Source of the DNA: Bacteroides_D sp963543925
GTDB taxonomy: Bacteria > Bacteroidota > Bacteroidia > Bacteroidales > CAJPTX01
NCBI GenBank assembly: GCA_963543925.1
Contig: CAUUCP010000046.1
Location: 1 to 18,166, forward strand
DNA length: 18,166 bases
Direction: 5' to 3'
Shown: positions 1 through 7,900 of the stretch, piece after piece
Position numbering within the stretch: position 1 is the stretch's first letter
Layout of the letters: each line of letters opens with the position of its first letter
The notes under the pieces: generated by a model
The model's input: the letters and a program-made list of their open reading frames with translations, nothing else
What the model was told of the DNA's origin: nothing
Databases searched by the model: none
Program-made: the position numbers and the translations under genes

Positions 1-17
1 GCTTTCATGGGTCAAAG

Positions 18-39
18 GTAGAGAGACTCTACTAATTTT
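18..39 (+). terminator. Weak terminator-like hairpin of an upstream unit
   Basis: GTAGAG (18-23) and CTCTAC (27-32) form a perfect 6-bp inverted repeat with a 3-nt loop, followed by a short T run (36-38 region, TTTTG). It lies upstream of the rpsL promoter and may end the preceding transcription unit, which is outside the window. The T run is short, so this could be chance. Frames open at the left edge stop within about 35 bp (for example TAG at 19-21), so the edge may hold the end of a gene, but it is too short to identify. Confidence 0.3.
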
Positions 40-56
40 GATGCGGTTGCCCTGCA

Positions 57-88
57 TTTGGTCGTATGAAATATTGTATTTATCTTTG
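57..88 (+). promoter_or_regulatory. Bacteroidetes-type promoter for rpsL and the cluster
   Basis: TTTG at 57-60 and TATCTTTG at 81-88, separated by exactly 20 bp, match the known Bacteroidetes primary sigma factor consensus (-33 TTTG and -7 TAnnTTTG). Transcription should start a few bases after 88, giving a leader of about 30 nt before the rpsL ATG at 124. No other place seen in the window has both boxes at correct spacing. It is the likely main promoter for the whole block. Confidence 0.8.
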
Positions 89-123
89 TGATTGTTTATT
101 ATAGCCAAGTATATAGTTCGCAA

Positions 124-498
124 ATGCCAACGATACAGCAGTTAGTGAGAAAAGGTCGTACGGTTCTAGAAACGACCAGCAAAGCTCCTGCATTGGATGC
201 TTGCCCCCAACGTCACGGGGTTTGTGTACGTGTGTACACGACGACGCCTAAGAAGCCAAATTCTGCGATGCGTAAGGTCGCTCGTGTGAAGTTGTGCAAT
301 GGTAAGGAAGTGAATGCGTACATTCCCGGAGAAGGGCATAATCTGCAGGAACACTCAATTGTTTTAGTCCGTGGTGGACGTGTGAAAGATTTGCCAGGAG
401 TTCGTTATCACTTGGTACGTGGTACGCGCGATGCGTCTGGCGTAGAGGCACGTCGTCAGCGTCGCTCGAAGTATGGTGCTAAGCGTCCGAAAAAATAA
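124..498 (+). CDS. rpsL: 30S ribosomal protein S12 (uS12)
   Basis: S12 sits at the 30S-50S interface beside the decoding centre and helps check codon-anticodon pairing. The 124-residue product has the family core TTPKKPNSA (residues 40-48) and GGRVKDLPGVRYH (84-96). Lys43 and Lys88, the sites where substitutions give streptomycin resistance, have the sensitive-type residue, and Asp89, methylthiolated in some bacteria, is present. I chose ATG 124 (MPTIQQLVRKG) because it matches the family N-terminus. An in-frame GTG at 88 would begin inside the -7 promoter box. The start lacks a Shine-Dalgarno sequence. It is the first gene of the cluster, 27 bp before rpsG. Confidence 0.97.
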   Translation: MPTIQQLVRKGRTVLETTSKAPALDACPQRHGVCVRVYTTTPKKPNSAMRKVARVKLCNGKEVNAYIPGEGHNLQEHSIVLVRGGRVKDLPGVRYHLVRGTRDASGVEARRQRRSKYGAKRPKK

Positions 499-525
499 GC
501 CAGTTGATAGGGAGAAGTTTTTACA

Positions 526-1002
526 ATGAGAAAAAGTAAGCCAAAGAAGCGAGTATTGTTGCCAGATCCTACCTATTCTGACGTAGAGGTAACTCGTTTT
601 GTAAACCATCTGATGTATGATGGGAAAAAGAGTGTCGCTTTCGGTATTTTTTACGAAGCGATCGATCTGGTTAATGAGAAGATGACTGTAGAAGGCAAGT
701 CTGCGTTGGATATTTGGCGGGAGGCGCTTTTGCGTGTAACTCCTCAGTTGGAAGTTCGCAGCCGTCGTGTCGGTGGAACGAACTTGCAAGTTCCGCAGGA
801 AGTTCGTCCAGAGCGCAAGGTTAGCTTGGCTATGAAAAATTTGATCGCGGCCGCACGTAAGCGTTCGGGACACAGTATGAGTGAACGACTCGCTGCAGAA
901 ATTATGGCTGCGTATAATGGGGAAGGGCAGGCTTATCGTCGAATGGAGGAACTCCATCGAATGGCTGAAGCAAACAAAGCCTTTGCTCATTTTAGACATT
1001 AG
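526..1002 (+). CDS. rpsG: 30S ribosomal protein S7 (uS7)
   Basis: S7 starts assembly of the 30S head by binding the 3' major domain of 16S rRNA, and lines the E site. The 158-residue length is typical of the family. It has the basic N-terminus (MRKSKPKKR), the helical core, the EVRSRRVGG element (residues 76-84) followed by the beta-hairpin LQVPQEVRPER, and the C-terminal helix ending EANKAFAHFRH. The start is an ATG with only a distant GGGAG upstream (about 12 nt away), which is a poor Shine-Dalgarno. It ends in TAG, 35 bp before fusA, and no separate promoter was seen. Confidence 0.97.
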   Translation: MRKSKPKKRVLLPDPTYSDVEVTRFVNHLMYDGKKSVAFGIFYEAIDLVNEKMTVEGKSALDIWREALLRVTPQLEVRSRRVGGTNLQVPQEVRPERKVSLAMKNLIAAARKRSGHSMSERLAAEIMAAYNGEGQAYRRMEELHRMAEANKAFAHFRH

Positions 1003-1037
1003 TTATTTGGTAAGGCTTGTTTGGGAGTAGAAGTTAG

Positions 1038-3155
1038 ATGGCTAGGGATTTGTCCTTGACTCGAAACGTCGGTGTTATGGCGCATATTGATGCGGGTAAG
1101 ACCACGGTTTCTGAGCGTATGTTATACCTTTCTGGTAAAATCCATAAAATCGGAGAAACCCATGATGGTAACTCCACAATGGATTCGGATAAACAGGAGC
1201 GTGAACGTGGAATTACTATTGGGTCGGCAGCGACTTCTTTTTATTGGAATTGTGGTAAGCAGCAGTATCAGTACAATCTGATTGATACACCAGGTCACGT
1301 GGATTTCGCTGTTGAAGTGGAACGTTGTCTACGCGTCCTCGACGGAGCTATTGCGGTCTTCTGTGCAGTCGGAGGAGTGCAGCCACAGAGCGAGTCGGTG
1401 TGGCGTCAGTCAGAACGTTATGGAGTGCCTAAGATCGCTTTCGTTAATAAGATGGATCGCAGTGGGGCAAATTTCCAGAATGTGGTGACTCAAATTAGAA
1501 AACGTCTGGGGGTTGTACCTTGCCCGATATTCATTCCTATCGGGTATGAAGCCTCTTTTAGAGGAATCGTGAATGTGATCACAGGAAAAGCGTTTGAGTG
1601 GATTCCGAATCCAGATCCAAAGGGGTATCCTATAATGCAGGGCTGCGAAGTCCCCGCTGATATGCTGGAGGAAGTGAAGGAAAAGCGAAACGAGCTTATG
1701 GAGGCGATCTCTACCGTGGATGACGGATTTATGGAGAAGTATCTCGAAAATTCAGAGAGTATCTCTGATGAAGAGATTATGCGCGTAACTCGTAAGGCAA
1801 CCCTTGAGAGAAAGATCGTTCCTGTGTTGTGTGGGTCTGCTAAGCAGGATATAGGGATTGAGTGTCTTATGGATGCTGTGAGTCTCTATTTGCCGAGTCC
1901 GTTGGATCGTGGCGTCTTGGAAGCTATGAATGCGGATAATCCTGAGGAGAAGGAAATCCGTCATATTTCTCCTGACGAAGCTTTCAGTGGACTTGTATTT
2001 AAGGTGTTACAAACACAGCACGGCTCGCTTGTATTTGTACGTGTATATAGTGGGATGTTGCATCCTGGCGATACCGTTTATAATATGCGTAGCCGTCAGA
2101 AAGTTCGTATTAGTCGTTTAGTGCAAATGAATGCAAATAAACAGATAGAACTTTCTGTTTGTGAGACGGGGGATATTTGTGCACTTGTCGGAGTTAAGGA
2201 ATTGAAGACGGGGGATACGCTCTGCGATGAAAAGCGTAAACTCTTGCTCTCTTCGATCAATTTCCCAGAACCTGTGATTAAGCAGGCTGTTGAGGTCAAA
2301 AAACAGTCAGATCTCGCTCTTCTAGAGAAAGGGTTGCAGATGATTGCGGAAGAAGACCCCTCTTTCATATACTATACAGATGAGGAGAGTCTGCAGACAA
2401 TTATCGCAGGGATGGGTGAGTTGCATCTTGAGGTGCGTATGACCGAGTTGAAGGAACGACTTGGTCTTGAGGTGAATCTTGGCGCTCCTCAGGTTTCCTA
2501 TCGAGAAGCTATTACAACTACGGTAAATCATCGTTCTGTTTATAAGAAGCAAACAGGGGGGCGTGGTAAGTTCGCTGATATTGTCTTCGAAATGTCGCCT
2601 GCAGATCCCAATGTAGAAGGTTTGCAATTTGTGAACGAGGTTACTGGAGGAAATATTCCGAAGGAATTTATCCCATCGGTACAGAAGGGGTTCGAGGCTG
2701 CGTTGAAGAATGGTCCTCTTGCGGGGTATGAAATGTCTAGTCTCAAGGTCGTTTTGAAGGATGGTTCGTTCCACCCAGTTGACTCTGACCAGATTTCTTT
2801 CGAATTGTGTGCCCGTCAAGCTTTCCGCGAGGCTTGTGAGAAAGCAAACCCCGTCTTGCTAGAACCAATGATGAAGTTGACAGTTACTACGCCAGATGAT
2901 TATGTAGGGGATATCCAAGGTGATATCAACAAGCGACGTGGTATGATTGTCAATGTTTCTGGAGAGATCAATGCGCAGGACATTACAAGTATGGTACCTC
3001 TAGCAAATCTCTTCGGTTACATAACAGTATTGCGTACTCTGAGTCAAGGTCGCGCTTATTCGACCATGGAGTTCGATCATTTCGAACCATTGCCAGATGC
3101 TATTGCTAAGGAAGTTATTGATAAGAGAAATGCTGCGAGAAGCAGTAAGAAGTAA
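1038..3155 (+). CDS. fusA: Elongation factor G (EF-G)
   Basis: This is the GTPase that moves tRNAs and mRNA through the ribosome, and it also helps recycling. The 705-residue product has all domains. The GTPase motifs are visible: G1 AHIDAGKTT (15-23), G2 RGITI with Thr60, G3 DTPGH (83-87), G4 NKMD (137-140) and G5 GSA (266-268). Domain IV has the GGRGKFADI loop and GSFHPVDSD with the tip histidine, and domain V ends with GYITVLRTLSQGRAYSTMEF. One oddity is residues 48-53, MDSDKQ, where bacterial EF-G usually has MDWMEQ. The position between rpsG and rpsJ and the complete G motifs argue that this is the housekeeping EF-G, not the divergent second EF-G of Bacteroides. tuf is absent downstream, as usual in this phylum. 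Confidence 0.97.
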   Translation: MARDLSLTRNVGVMAHIDAGKTTVSERMLYLSGKIHKIGETHDGNSTMDSDKQERERGITIGSAATSFYWNCGKQQYQYNLIDTPGHVDFAVEVERCLRVLDGAIAVFCAVGGVQPQSESVWRQSERYGVPKIAFVNKMDRSGANFQNVVTQIRKRLGVVPCPIFIPIGYEASFRGIVNVITGKAFEWIPNPDPKGYPIMQGCEVPADMLEEVKEKRNELMEAISTVDDGFMEKYLENSESISDEEIMRVTRKATLERKIVPVLCGSAKQDIGIECLMDAVSLYLPSPLDRGVLEAMNADNPEEKEIRHISPDEAFSGLVFKVLQTQHGSLVFVRVYSGMLHPGDTVYNMRSRQKVRISRLVQMNANKQIELSVCETGDICALVGVKELKTGDTLCDEKRKLLLSSINFPEPVIKQAVEVKKQSDLALLEKGLQMIAEEDPSFIYYTDEESLQTIIAGMGELHLEVRMTELKERLGLEVNLGAPQVSYREAITTTVNHRSVYKKQTGGRGKFADIVFEMSPADPNVEGLQFVNEVTGGNIPKEFIPSVQKGFEAALKNGPLAGYEMSSLKVVLKDGSFHPVDSDQISFELCARQAFREACEKANPVLLEPMMKLTVTTPDDYVGDIQGDINKRRGMIVNVSGEINAQDITSMVPLANLFGYITVLRTLSQGRAYSTMEFDHFEPLPDAIAKEVIDKRNAARSSKK

Positions 3156-3169
3156 ATAGGTGTTTTTCG

Positions 3170-3481
3170 ATGAGTAACGAAAAGATTCGTATCAAGTTAA
3201 GTTCGTACGATCATAACCTGTTGGACAGTGCAGTGGAACGTATCGTGAAAACTGTAAAGTTATCAGGCGCTGTGGTTTGCGGACCGATACCGTTGCCGAC
3301 GCATCGTCGGATTTTTACGGTGAATCGCTCTACGTTTGTGAATAAGAAGTCGCGTGAGCAGTTCCGTCTGGACTCTTACAAACGGTTGTTGGATGTCTAT
3401 AATCATGGGACGCAAACAGTAAGTGCACTCATGAAGTTAGAATTGCCAAGTGGAGTCTCTGTCAAAATTGAAGTAAAGTAG
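3170..3481 (+). CDS. rpsJ: 30S ribosomal protein S10 (uS10)
   Basis: S10 is a late-binding 30S head protein (NusE when it acts with NusB/NusG in antitermination). The 103-residue length is normal. IRIKLSSYDHNLLD opens the fold, PLPTHRRIFTVNRST is the extended loop that inserts into the head, and VNKKSREQF is the family signature. TVNRSTFVNKKSREQF is the Bacteroidota form of a region that reads VLRSPHVNK in proteobacteria. It opens the S10 segment 14 bp after fusA with no promoter of its own, and precedes rplC by 7 bp. There is no clear Shine-Dalgarno before its ATG. Confidence 0.97.
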   Translation: MSNEKIRIKLSSYDHNLLDSAVERIVKTVKLSGAVVCGPIPLPTHRRIFTVNRSTFVNKKSREQFRLDSYKRLLDVYNHGTQTVSALMKLELPSGVSVKIEVK

Positions 3482-3488
3482 TTGGGAA

Positions 3489-4109
3489 ATGGCGGGGATC
3501 ATTGGAAGAAAGGTTGGGATGACTTCGGTATTTGATGCTGAAGGTCGAAATATCCCTTGCACTGTGATTGAAGCAGGTCCGTGTGTCGTGACGCAAGTAC
3601 GTACGCCAGAAGTGGATGGCTATGCAGCCCTCCAGTTGGGATTTGCTGAAAAGAAAGAAAAGAATACGACTAAGGCGCTACTTGGTCATTTTGCCAAGGC
3701 AAATACGACTCCTAAGCGTTGTCTGATCGAATTTAAGGATTGGGATAAAACCTATCAGTTAGGGGATGTGATTAGCCTTGCAGATATTTTCGAGGGTGTT
3801 GAGTGGGTTGATATTCAGGGAGTCTCTAAGGGAAAAGGTTTTCAAGGTGTTGTAAAGCGTCATGGTTTTGCTGGTGTAGGGGAAGTTACTCACGGTCAGC
3901 ATAATCGTCAACGTGCACCAGGTTCAGTAGGAGCATCTTCGTACCCGAGCCGTGTATTTCCTGGACTCCGGATGGCCGGACAGATGGGAGGAAACAAGGT
4001 TACGGTGGCGAATTTGAAGGTGATTCGCATTATTCCAGAGTCCAATCTTTTGTTAGTAAAAGGTTCTATTCCTGGAGCGAAGGGATCTTATGTAATCATT
4101 AACAAGTAG
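3489..4109 (+). CDS. rplC: 50S ribosomal protein L3 (uL3)
   Basis: L3 is an early assembly protein of the 50S subunit whose long loop reaches the peptidyl transferase centre. The 206 residues begin MAGIIGRKVGMTSVF, the family N-terminus. The central loop contains KGKGFQGVVKRHGF and THGQHNRQRAPGSVGASS, and RMAGQMGGNKVTV follows. The glutamine methylated by PrmB in E. coli L3 (in its GSIGQNQ segment) is replaced: this protein has GSVGASSYPSRV, as is usual in Bacteroidota. It lies 7 bp after rpsJ and 16 bp before rplD, and ends in TAG. Confidence 0.96.
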   Translation: MAGIIGRKVGMTSVFDAEGRNIPCTVIEAGPCVVTQVRTPEVDGYAALQLGFAEKKEKNTTKALLGHFAKANTTPKRCLIEFKDWDKTYQLGDVISLADIFEGVEWVDIQGVSKGKGFQGVVKRHGFAGVGEVTHGQHNRQRAPGSVGASSYPSRVFPGLRMAGQMGGNKVTVANLKVIRIIPESNLLLVKGSIPGAKGSYVIINK

Positions 4110-4125
4110 TTAGGGAGTGCTGTCG

Positions 4126-4779
4126 ATGGATTTGAAAGTTTTGAATAAGGCAGGGCAACCCACTAACAATGTGGTTACATTGCCAGATTCTATATTTGGG
4201 GTTGCTGAGAATAATCACATCCTTTATATGGCGGTTCGTCAGTTCCTTGCAAATCAACGTCAAGGGACACATAAGACGAAGGAGCGGAGTGAGCTCTCTG
4301 GAAGTACAAGGAAGTTGAAACGTCAAAAGGGAACGGGCGGAGCTCGTGCTGGGGATATTAACTCTCCTCTTTTCAAGGGTGGAGCGCGAGTATTTGGTCC
4401 TCGTCCTCGTGATTATCGTTTTAAGTTGAATAAACAAGAGAAGGATCTCGCACGTCGTTGTGCATTGAGTAACAGAGCTCAAAACAATGCAATTCTTGTG
4501 ATTGAAGATCTCTCTTTTGAAAAACCAAGTACCAAGGAATTTGCTTTGTTGTGCAAAAACTTAGGGATCGATTCGAAGCGTTCTCTTTTCTTGCTTCCAG
4601 AAGCTGATTCTTTTGTATCTTTGTCGGCAAGAAATTTGAGCTCGGTACGTGTGATGCCTGTTGATTTACTCAATGCATATCGTGTATTGGAAGCGGGGGT
4701 AGTTGTTATGACTGTCAGTGCCTTGGGAGAGTTGTCTTCTTTTTTTGCTAGTGAGGAGTCTGTAGAGGGAAATGAGTAA
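4126..4779 (+). CDS. rplD: 50S ribosomal protein L4 (uL4)
   Basis: L4 binds 23S rRNA domain I, and its extended loop lines the exit tunnel. In E. coli it also represses its own operon. The 217 residues include RQFLANQRQGTHKTKERSE and the tunnel loop KGTGGARAGD...GGARVFGPRPRDY. I chose ATG 4126 (MDLKVLNKAG), which matches the family start. An in-frame GTG at 4117 would add only three residues. A GGGAG at 4113-4117 lies 8 nt before the ATG and could aid initiation. The last 8 bp (4772-4779) overlap the start of rplW, which suggests coupled translation. Confidence 0.95.
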   Translation: MDLKVLNKAGQPTNNVVTLPDSIFGVAENNHILYMAVRQFLANQRQGTHKTKERSELSGSTRKLKRQKGTGGARAGDINSPLFKGGARVFGPRPRDYRFKLNKQEKDLARRCALSNRAQNNAILVIEDLSFEKPSTKEFALLCKNLGIDSKRSLFLLPEADSFVSLSARNLSSVRVMPVDLLNAYRVLEAGVVVMTVSALGELSSFFASEESVEGNE

Positions 4780-5074
4780 TTTGGGTAGTATTTTGGTACG
4801 TCCTGTCATTTCAGAGAAGATGACAAAGCAAGCTGAGCGGTTGCATCAGTATGCGTTTATTGTACGCATGGGTGCGAATCGTATTGAGATTGCAAAGGCT
4901 GTAGAAGAGTTTTATGGGGTGCGAGTGGAGTCTGTAAATACGATGCGTTATGCAGGGAAGGTGCGGGCGCGTAGTGTACGAAATTCCCCAGTAGTAGGTC
5001 GTACGGTTAATTTTAAGAAGGCGATCGTTACGATACATAAGGACGACACTATCGATTTCTTTAGTAATATTTAA
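4772..5074 (+). CDS. rplW: 50S ribosomal protein L23 (uL23)
   Basis: L23 sits at the mouth of the exit tunnel and is the docking site for trigger factor and the signal recognition particle. The 100-residue product has ILVRPVISEKMTK near the N-terminus and VEEFYGVRVESVNTM, both characteristic. The tail VNFKKAIVTIHKDDTIDFF is also typical. Its ATG overlaps the end of rplD by 8 bp, so it is probably translated by ribosomes coming from rplD. It ends in TAA, 2 bp before rplB. Confidence 0.96.
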   Translation: MSNLGSILVRPVISEKMTKQAERLHQYAFIVRMGANRIEIAKAVEEFYGVRVESVNTMRYAGKVRARSVRNSPVVGRTVNFKKAIVTIHKDDTIDFFSNI

Positions 5075-5076
5075 GG

Positions 5077-5919
5077 ATGGCAGTTCGTAAATTAAAACCG
5101 GTTACTCCCGGTCAACGTCACCGTAGTGTAAGTAGTTTTGCAGAGATTACGACAAGTCGTCCTGAAAAGTCTTTGCTAGCTCCTATTAAGAGTACGGGGG
5201 GGCGTAATAATACAGGTAAGATGACTATGCGCCATATTGGTGGCGGTCATAAGAGGAGATATCGTATTATTGATTTTTATAGAGAGCGGGAGGGGGTAGA
5301 CGCTACCGTTAAGACAATTGAGTACGATCCTAATCGTTCCGCACGTATTGCGCTTGTTTGCTATCCTGATGGTGAAAAGCGCTATATTGTAGCACCGAGT
5401 GGCTTGCGTGTGGGTCAACAAATCCAGTCTGGACGGGGAGTTGATCCTGAAGTGGGAAATACGCTTTATTTGTCAGATATCCCCCTCGGAACCTCTATCC
5501 ATAACGTAGAGTTGCGTCCAGGTGGTGGTGCGATTTTGGTTCGTAGTGCTGGGACAGCTGCTGTTTTGTTAGCGCGAGAGGGAAAGTATGCAACCTTGCG
5601 TATGCCGAGTGGGGAAGTGCGTATGGTTTTACTTACTTGCAAGGCTACTATTGGACAGGTTTCAAATCCTGAGCATAATCTAGAAAAGTCTGGTAAGGCG
5701 GGACGTAGTCGTTGGTTAGGGGTGCGTCCTCATACTCGTGGGGTTGCAATGAACCCAGTAGATCATCCGATGGGTGGAGGTGAAGGTAAGGCTTCAGGGG
5801 GACATCCTCGTTCTAGAAAGGGGCTTTTGGCTAAGGGATATAAGACGCGAAAGATGAAGAAACCCTCGTCGCGTTTTATCGTAGAGCGTCGTAAGAGTGG
5901 TAATGGCAAGAAAGCTTAA
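5077..5919 (+). CDS. rplB: 50S ribosomal protein L2 (uL2)
   Basis: L2 is one of the oldest ribosomal proteins. It binds 23S rRNA domain IV, is needed for subunit joining and supports peptidyl transferase. At 280 residues it is full length. Visible marks are GGRNNTGKMTMRHIGGGHKR (41-60), the SH3-like middle, and NPVDHPMGGGEGKASGGHP, which carries the conserved His230. The Thr-Gly-Gly-Arg codons at residues 40-43 contain a run of seven G (5196-5202). The gene begins 2 bp after rplW without a Shine-Dalgarno. Confidence 0.97.
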   Translation: MAVRKLKPVTPGQRHRSVSSFAEITTSRPEKSLLAPIKSTGGRNNTGKMTMRHIGGGHKRRYRIIDFYREREGVDATVKTIEYDPNRSARIALVCYPDGEKRYIVAPSGLRVGQQIQSGRGVDPEVGNTLYLSDIPLGTSIHNVELRPGGGAILVRSAGTAAVLLAREGKYATLRMPSGEVRMVLLTCKATIGQVSNPEHNLEKSGKAGRSRWLGVRPHTRGVAMNPVDHPMGGGEGKASGGHPRSRKGLLAKGYKTRKMKKPSSRFIVERRKSGNGKKA

Positions 5920-5933
5920 TTTAGTACTGCAAG

Positions 5934-6203
5934 ATGAGTCGTTCAATAAAAAAAGGGGCTTTCATTGCCTATAAGCTAGAGCGTCGGATTCTGGCGATGA
6001 ATGAAAAGAATGTCAAGCAGGCTCTAAAAACATGGTCCAGAGCTTCGATGATATCTCCTGATTTCGTGGGACATACTATTAATGTACATAATGGGAATAA
6101 GTTTATTCCTGTGTACATTACGGAGAATATGGTGGGGCATAAACTTGGAGAGTTTGCGCCCACACGTACCTTCCGTGGTCATGCCGGAAATAAGAAAAAA
6201 TAA
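5934..6203 (+). CDS. rpsS: 30S ribosomal protein S19 (uS19)
   Basis: S19 forms a pair with S13 on the 30S head and contacts the A-site region and bridge B1. The 89-residue length is standard. MSRSIKKGAFI and the end EFAPTRTFRGHAGNKKK are the two family signatures. It lies 14 bp after rplB and 21 bp before rplV, and ends in TAA. No Shine-Dalgarno is visible before the ATG. Confidence 0.97.
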   Translation: MSRSIKKGAFIAYKLERRILAMNEKNVKQALKTWSRASMISPDFVGHTINVHNGNKFIPVYITENMVGHKLGEFAPTRTFRGHAGNKKK

Positions 6204-6224
6204 GTGCGGGGAAGGATTTGATAA

Positions 6225-6680
6225 ATGGGAAATAGAAAAGCATTATCTGCACAGCGTAGAGCTGAGGCGAATAAGGAGCGGAGTTTTGCTATTTTGCGTA
6301 ATTGTCCTTTGTCGCCTCGGAAGGTGCGTCTTGTGGCTGATATGATTCGCGGGGTAGAAGTGAACCGAGCATTGGGGTTGCTTCGTTATTCTACGATGGG
6401 GAGTGCTCCTCGGGTAGAAAAGCTTCTCGTCTCGGCTCTCGCTAACTGGGGGGTAAAGAATCCTGGCAAGGACGTTGATAGTGAGGGACTTGTTGTTCGG
6501 ACAATTATGGTGGATGAGGGACGTATGCTGAAACGAATTCGTCCTCGTGCTCAAGGACGTGCTAATCGGATCTTGAAGCGCTCCTGTCATGTTACCTTGG
6601 AGGTCGGAACTCCTGTTTTGAAGGATGTCAAGAAGAAAGAAGGCGTGTCGATTGATACTAATCTAGAAACAAAGAAGTAG
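6225..6680 (+). CDS. rplV: 50S ribosomal protein L22 (uL22)
   Basis: L22 has a globular domain on the 50S surface and a long hairpin that lines the exit tunnel, where macrolide resistance changes occur in other bacteria. The 151-residue protein is longer than E. coli L22 (110) because of extra N- and C-terminal residues, as in other Bacteroidota. Marks are LSPRKVRLVADMIRG, VEKLLVSALANW, and the hairpin region MLKRIRPRAQGRANRILKR. AAGGA at 6212-6216, 8 nt before the ATG, is a fair Shine-Dalgarno, unlike most neighbours. rpsC follows after 1 bp. Confidence 0.96.
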   Translation: MGNRKALSAQRRAEANKERSFAILRNCPLSPRKVRLVADMIRGVEVNRALGLLRYSTMGSAPRVEKLLVSALANWGVKNPGKDVDSEGLVVRTIMVDEGRMLKRIRPRAQGRANRILKRSCHVTLEVGTPVLKDVKKKEGVSIDTNLETKK

Positions 6681-6681
6681 T

Positions 6682-7440
6682 ATGGGACAAAAGGTAAATC
6701 CAATCGGCAATCGTTTGGGAATTATTAAGGGTTGGGATTCTAGTTGGTATGGAGGTAATAATTATGCGGAAAATTTGGCACAAGACGCCAAGATCCGCAG
6801 CTATCTCCGCGAACGTTTTGATAAGTCGGGAGTCTCTAAGATTGTAATAGAACGTACCCTTAAGTTGGTTACGGTGACGATTCATACTGCGCGTCCAGGT
6901 TCGATTATCGGACGTGGAGGACAAGAAGTGGATTCTTTGCGTGGCGAATTGAGTAAGCTTACAAGGAAGGAACTTAACGATGTGCAGGTGAATATTTTTG
7001 AAGTGAAGCGTCCAGAATTAGATGCTTATCTCGTGGCAAAAAATATTGCACATCAGTTGGAGGGACGAGCTTCTTTCCGACGTGCTATGAAGATGGCTGT
7101 CGCTGCTACGATGCGCACTGGAGCAGAAGGAATTAAGGTACAGATCGCAGGACGTGTAGGTGGTGCAGAAATGGCTCGTACAGAGACTGTGAAAGAAGGG
7201 CGTATTCCACTGCATACATTCCGTGCGGACATTGATTATGCTCTTGCTGAAGCTATGACAAAAGTGGGAATTATTGGCGTGAAGGTTTGGATTTTCCGTG
7301 GCGAGGTCTATGGACGTCGAGATTTATCTCCTAATTTTGGAATGAACTCTCAGACAGGCTCACAGAATCGCGGTTCACGTGGTGGACGTCCCGATAATAA
7401 TCGTAGAGCAGGGAATAGAGCTGGACGTGGAGAACATTAA
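6682..7440 (+). CDS. rpsC: 30S ribosomal protein S3 (uS3)
   Basis: S3 binds the 30S head and forms part of the mRNA entry channel with S4 and S5. The 252 residues comprise an N-terminal KH type-2 domain with the loop PGSIIGRGG (72-80) and a C-terminal S3 domain with GRVGGAEMART and GIIGVKVWIFRGEVYG. GWDSSWYGGNNY (18-28) is an insertion typical of Bacteroidota. The last 35 residues (from about 218) are a low-complexity Arg/Gly/Asn-rich tail with RGS, RGG and AGRG repeats, predicted disordered. It starts 1 bp after rplV. Confidence 0.97.
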   Translation: MGQKVNPIGNRLGIIKGWDSSWYGGNNYAENLAQDAKIRSYLRERFDKSGVSKIVIERTLKLVTVTIHTARPGSIIGRGGQEVDSLRGELSKLTRKELNDVQVNIFEVKRPELDAYLVAKNIAHQLEGRASFRRAMKMAVAATMRTGAEGIKVQIAGRVGGAEMARTETVKEGRIPLHTFRADIDYALAEAMTKVGIIGVKVWIFRGEVYGRRDLSPNFGMNSQTGSQNRGSRGGRPDNNRRAGNRAGRGEH

Positions 7441-7459
7441 TAGGTAGGAACGGTAAGAG

Positions 7460-7900
7460 ATGTTACAGCCGAAAAAAACAAAGTTTAGAAAGCAACAAAA
7501 GGGACGAATGAAGGGGGTTGCCCATCGCGGGCATCAACTGGCTTTTGGCTCTTTTGGTATAAAAACTTTACAACAAGCGTGGCTAACAGGACGTCAGATC
7601 GAAGCTGCTCGTCAGGCCGTTACCCGTTATATGAAGCGTGAGGGACAAATCTGGATTCGTGTATTCCCAGATAAGCCAGTGACGAGTAAACCTGCTGAAG
7701 TCCGAATGGGGAAAGGAAAGGGGGCTCCAGAGGGTTTTGTAGCTCCCGTAACTCCAGGGCGTATTATTATTGAGGCTGATGGGGTTCCTCTAGAAGTTGC
7801 TCGCGAAGCGTTACGCCTAGCAGCTCAAAAGTTGCCTGTTGTGACGAAGTTTATTGTCCGTAGAGATTTTACAGAGAATAGTGAGGTGTTTGTACGATGA
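7460..7900 (+). CDS. rplP: 50S ribosomal protein L16 (uL16)
   Basis: L16 helps place A-site tRNA on the large subunit and is a late assembly protein. The 146-residue product begins MLQPKKTKFRKQQKGRMKG and has RVFPDKPVTSKPAEVRMGKGKGAPEGFV, the family core containing the conserved arginine that is hydroxylated in E. coli. The end REALRLAAQKLPVVTKFI is typical. AGGAA lies about 9 nt before the ATG. The TGA stop overlaps the start of rpmC as ATGA (7897-7900). Confidence 0.97.
   Translation: MLQPKKTKFRKQQKGRMKGVAHRGHQLAFGSFGIKTLQQAWLTGRQIEAARQAVTRYMKREGQIWIRVFPDKPVTSKPAEVRMGKGKGAPEGFVAPVTPGRIIIEADGVPLEVAREALRLAAQKLPVVTKFIVRRDFTENSEVFVR

Noticed and set aside
88..123. Upstream in-frame GTG start for rpsL giving a 12-residue extension
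   Set aside because: The GTG begins on the last base of the -7 promoter box, so it would not be in the mRNA, and the extension is not part of the S12 family.
364..999. Long reading frame on the minus strand across rpsL and rpsG (211 codons)
   Set aside because: It is opposite two clear ribosomal genes, shows no recognisable protein family and has no promoter; it is a by-product of biased codons.
3156..3169. Absence of tuf between fusA and rpsJ, and of adk between secY and map
   Set aside because: Normal for Bacteroidota, where tuf and adk lie elsewhere; not a deletion.
3489..4109. L3 lacking the PrmB-methylated glutamine as a novelty
   Set aside because: The GASSYPSRV loop is the usual form in Bacteroidota.
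4191..4198. TATATTTG inside rplD as an internal promoter
   Set aside because: It has no TTTG at the correct distance upstream and lies in coding sequence; such matches are expected by chance.
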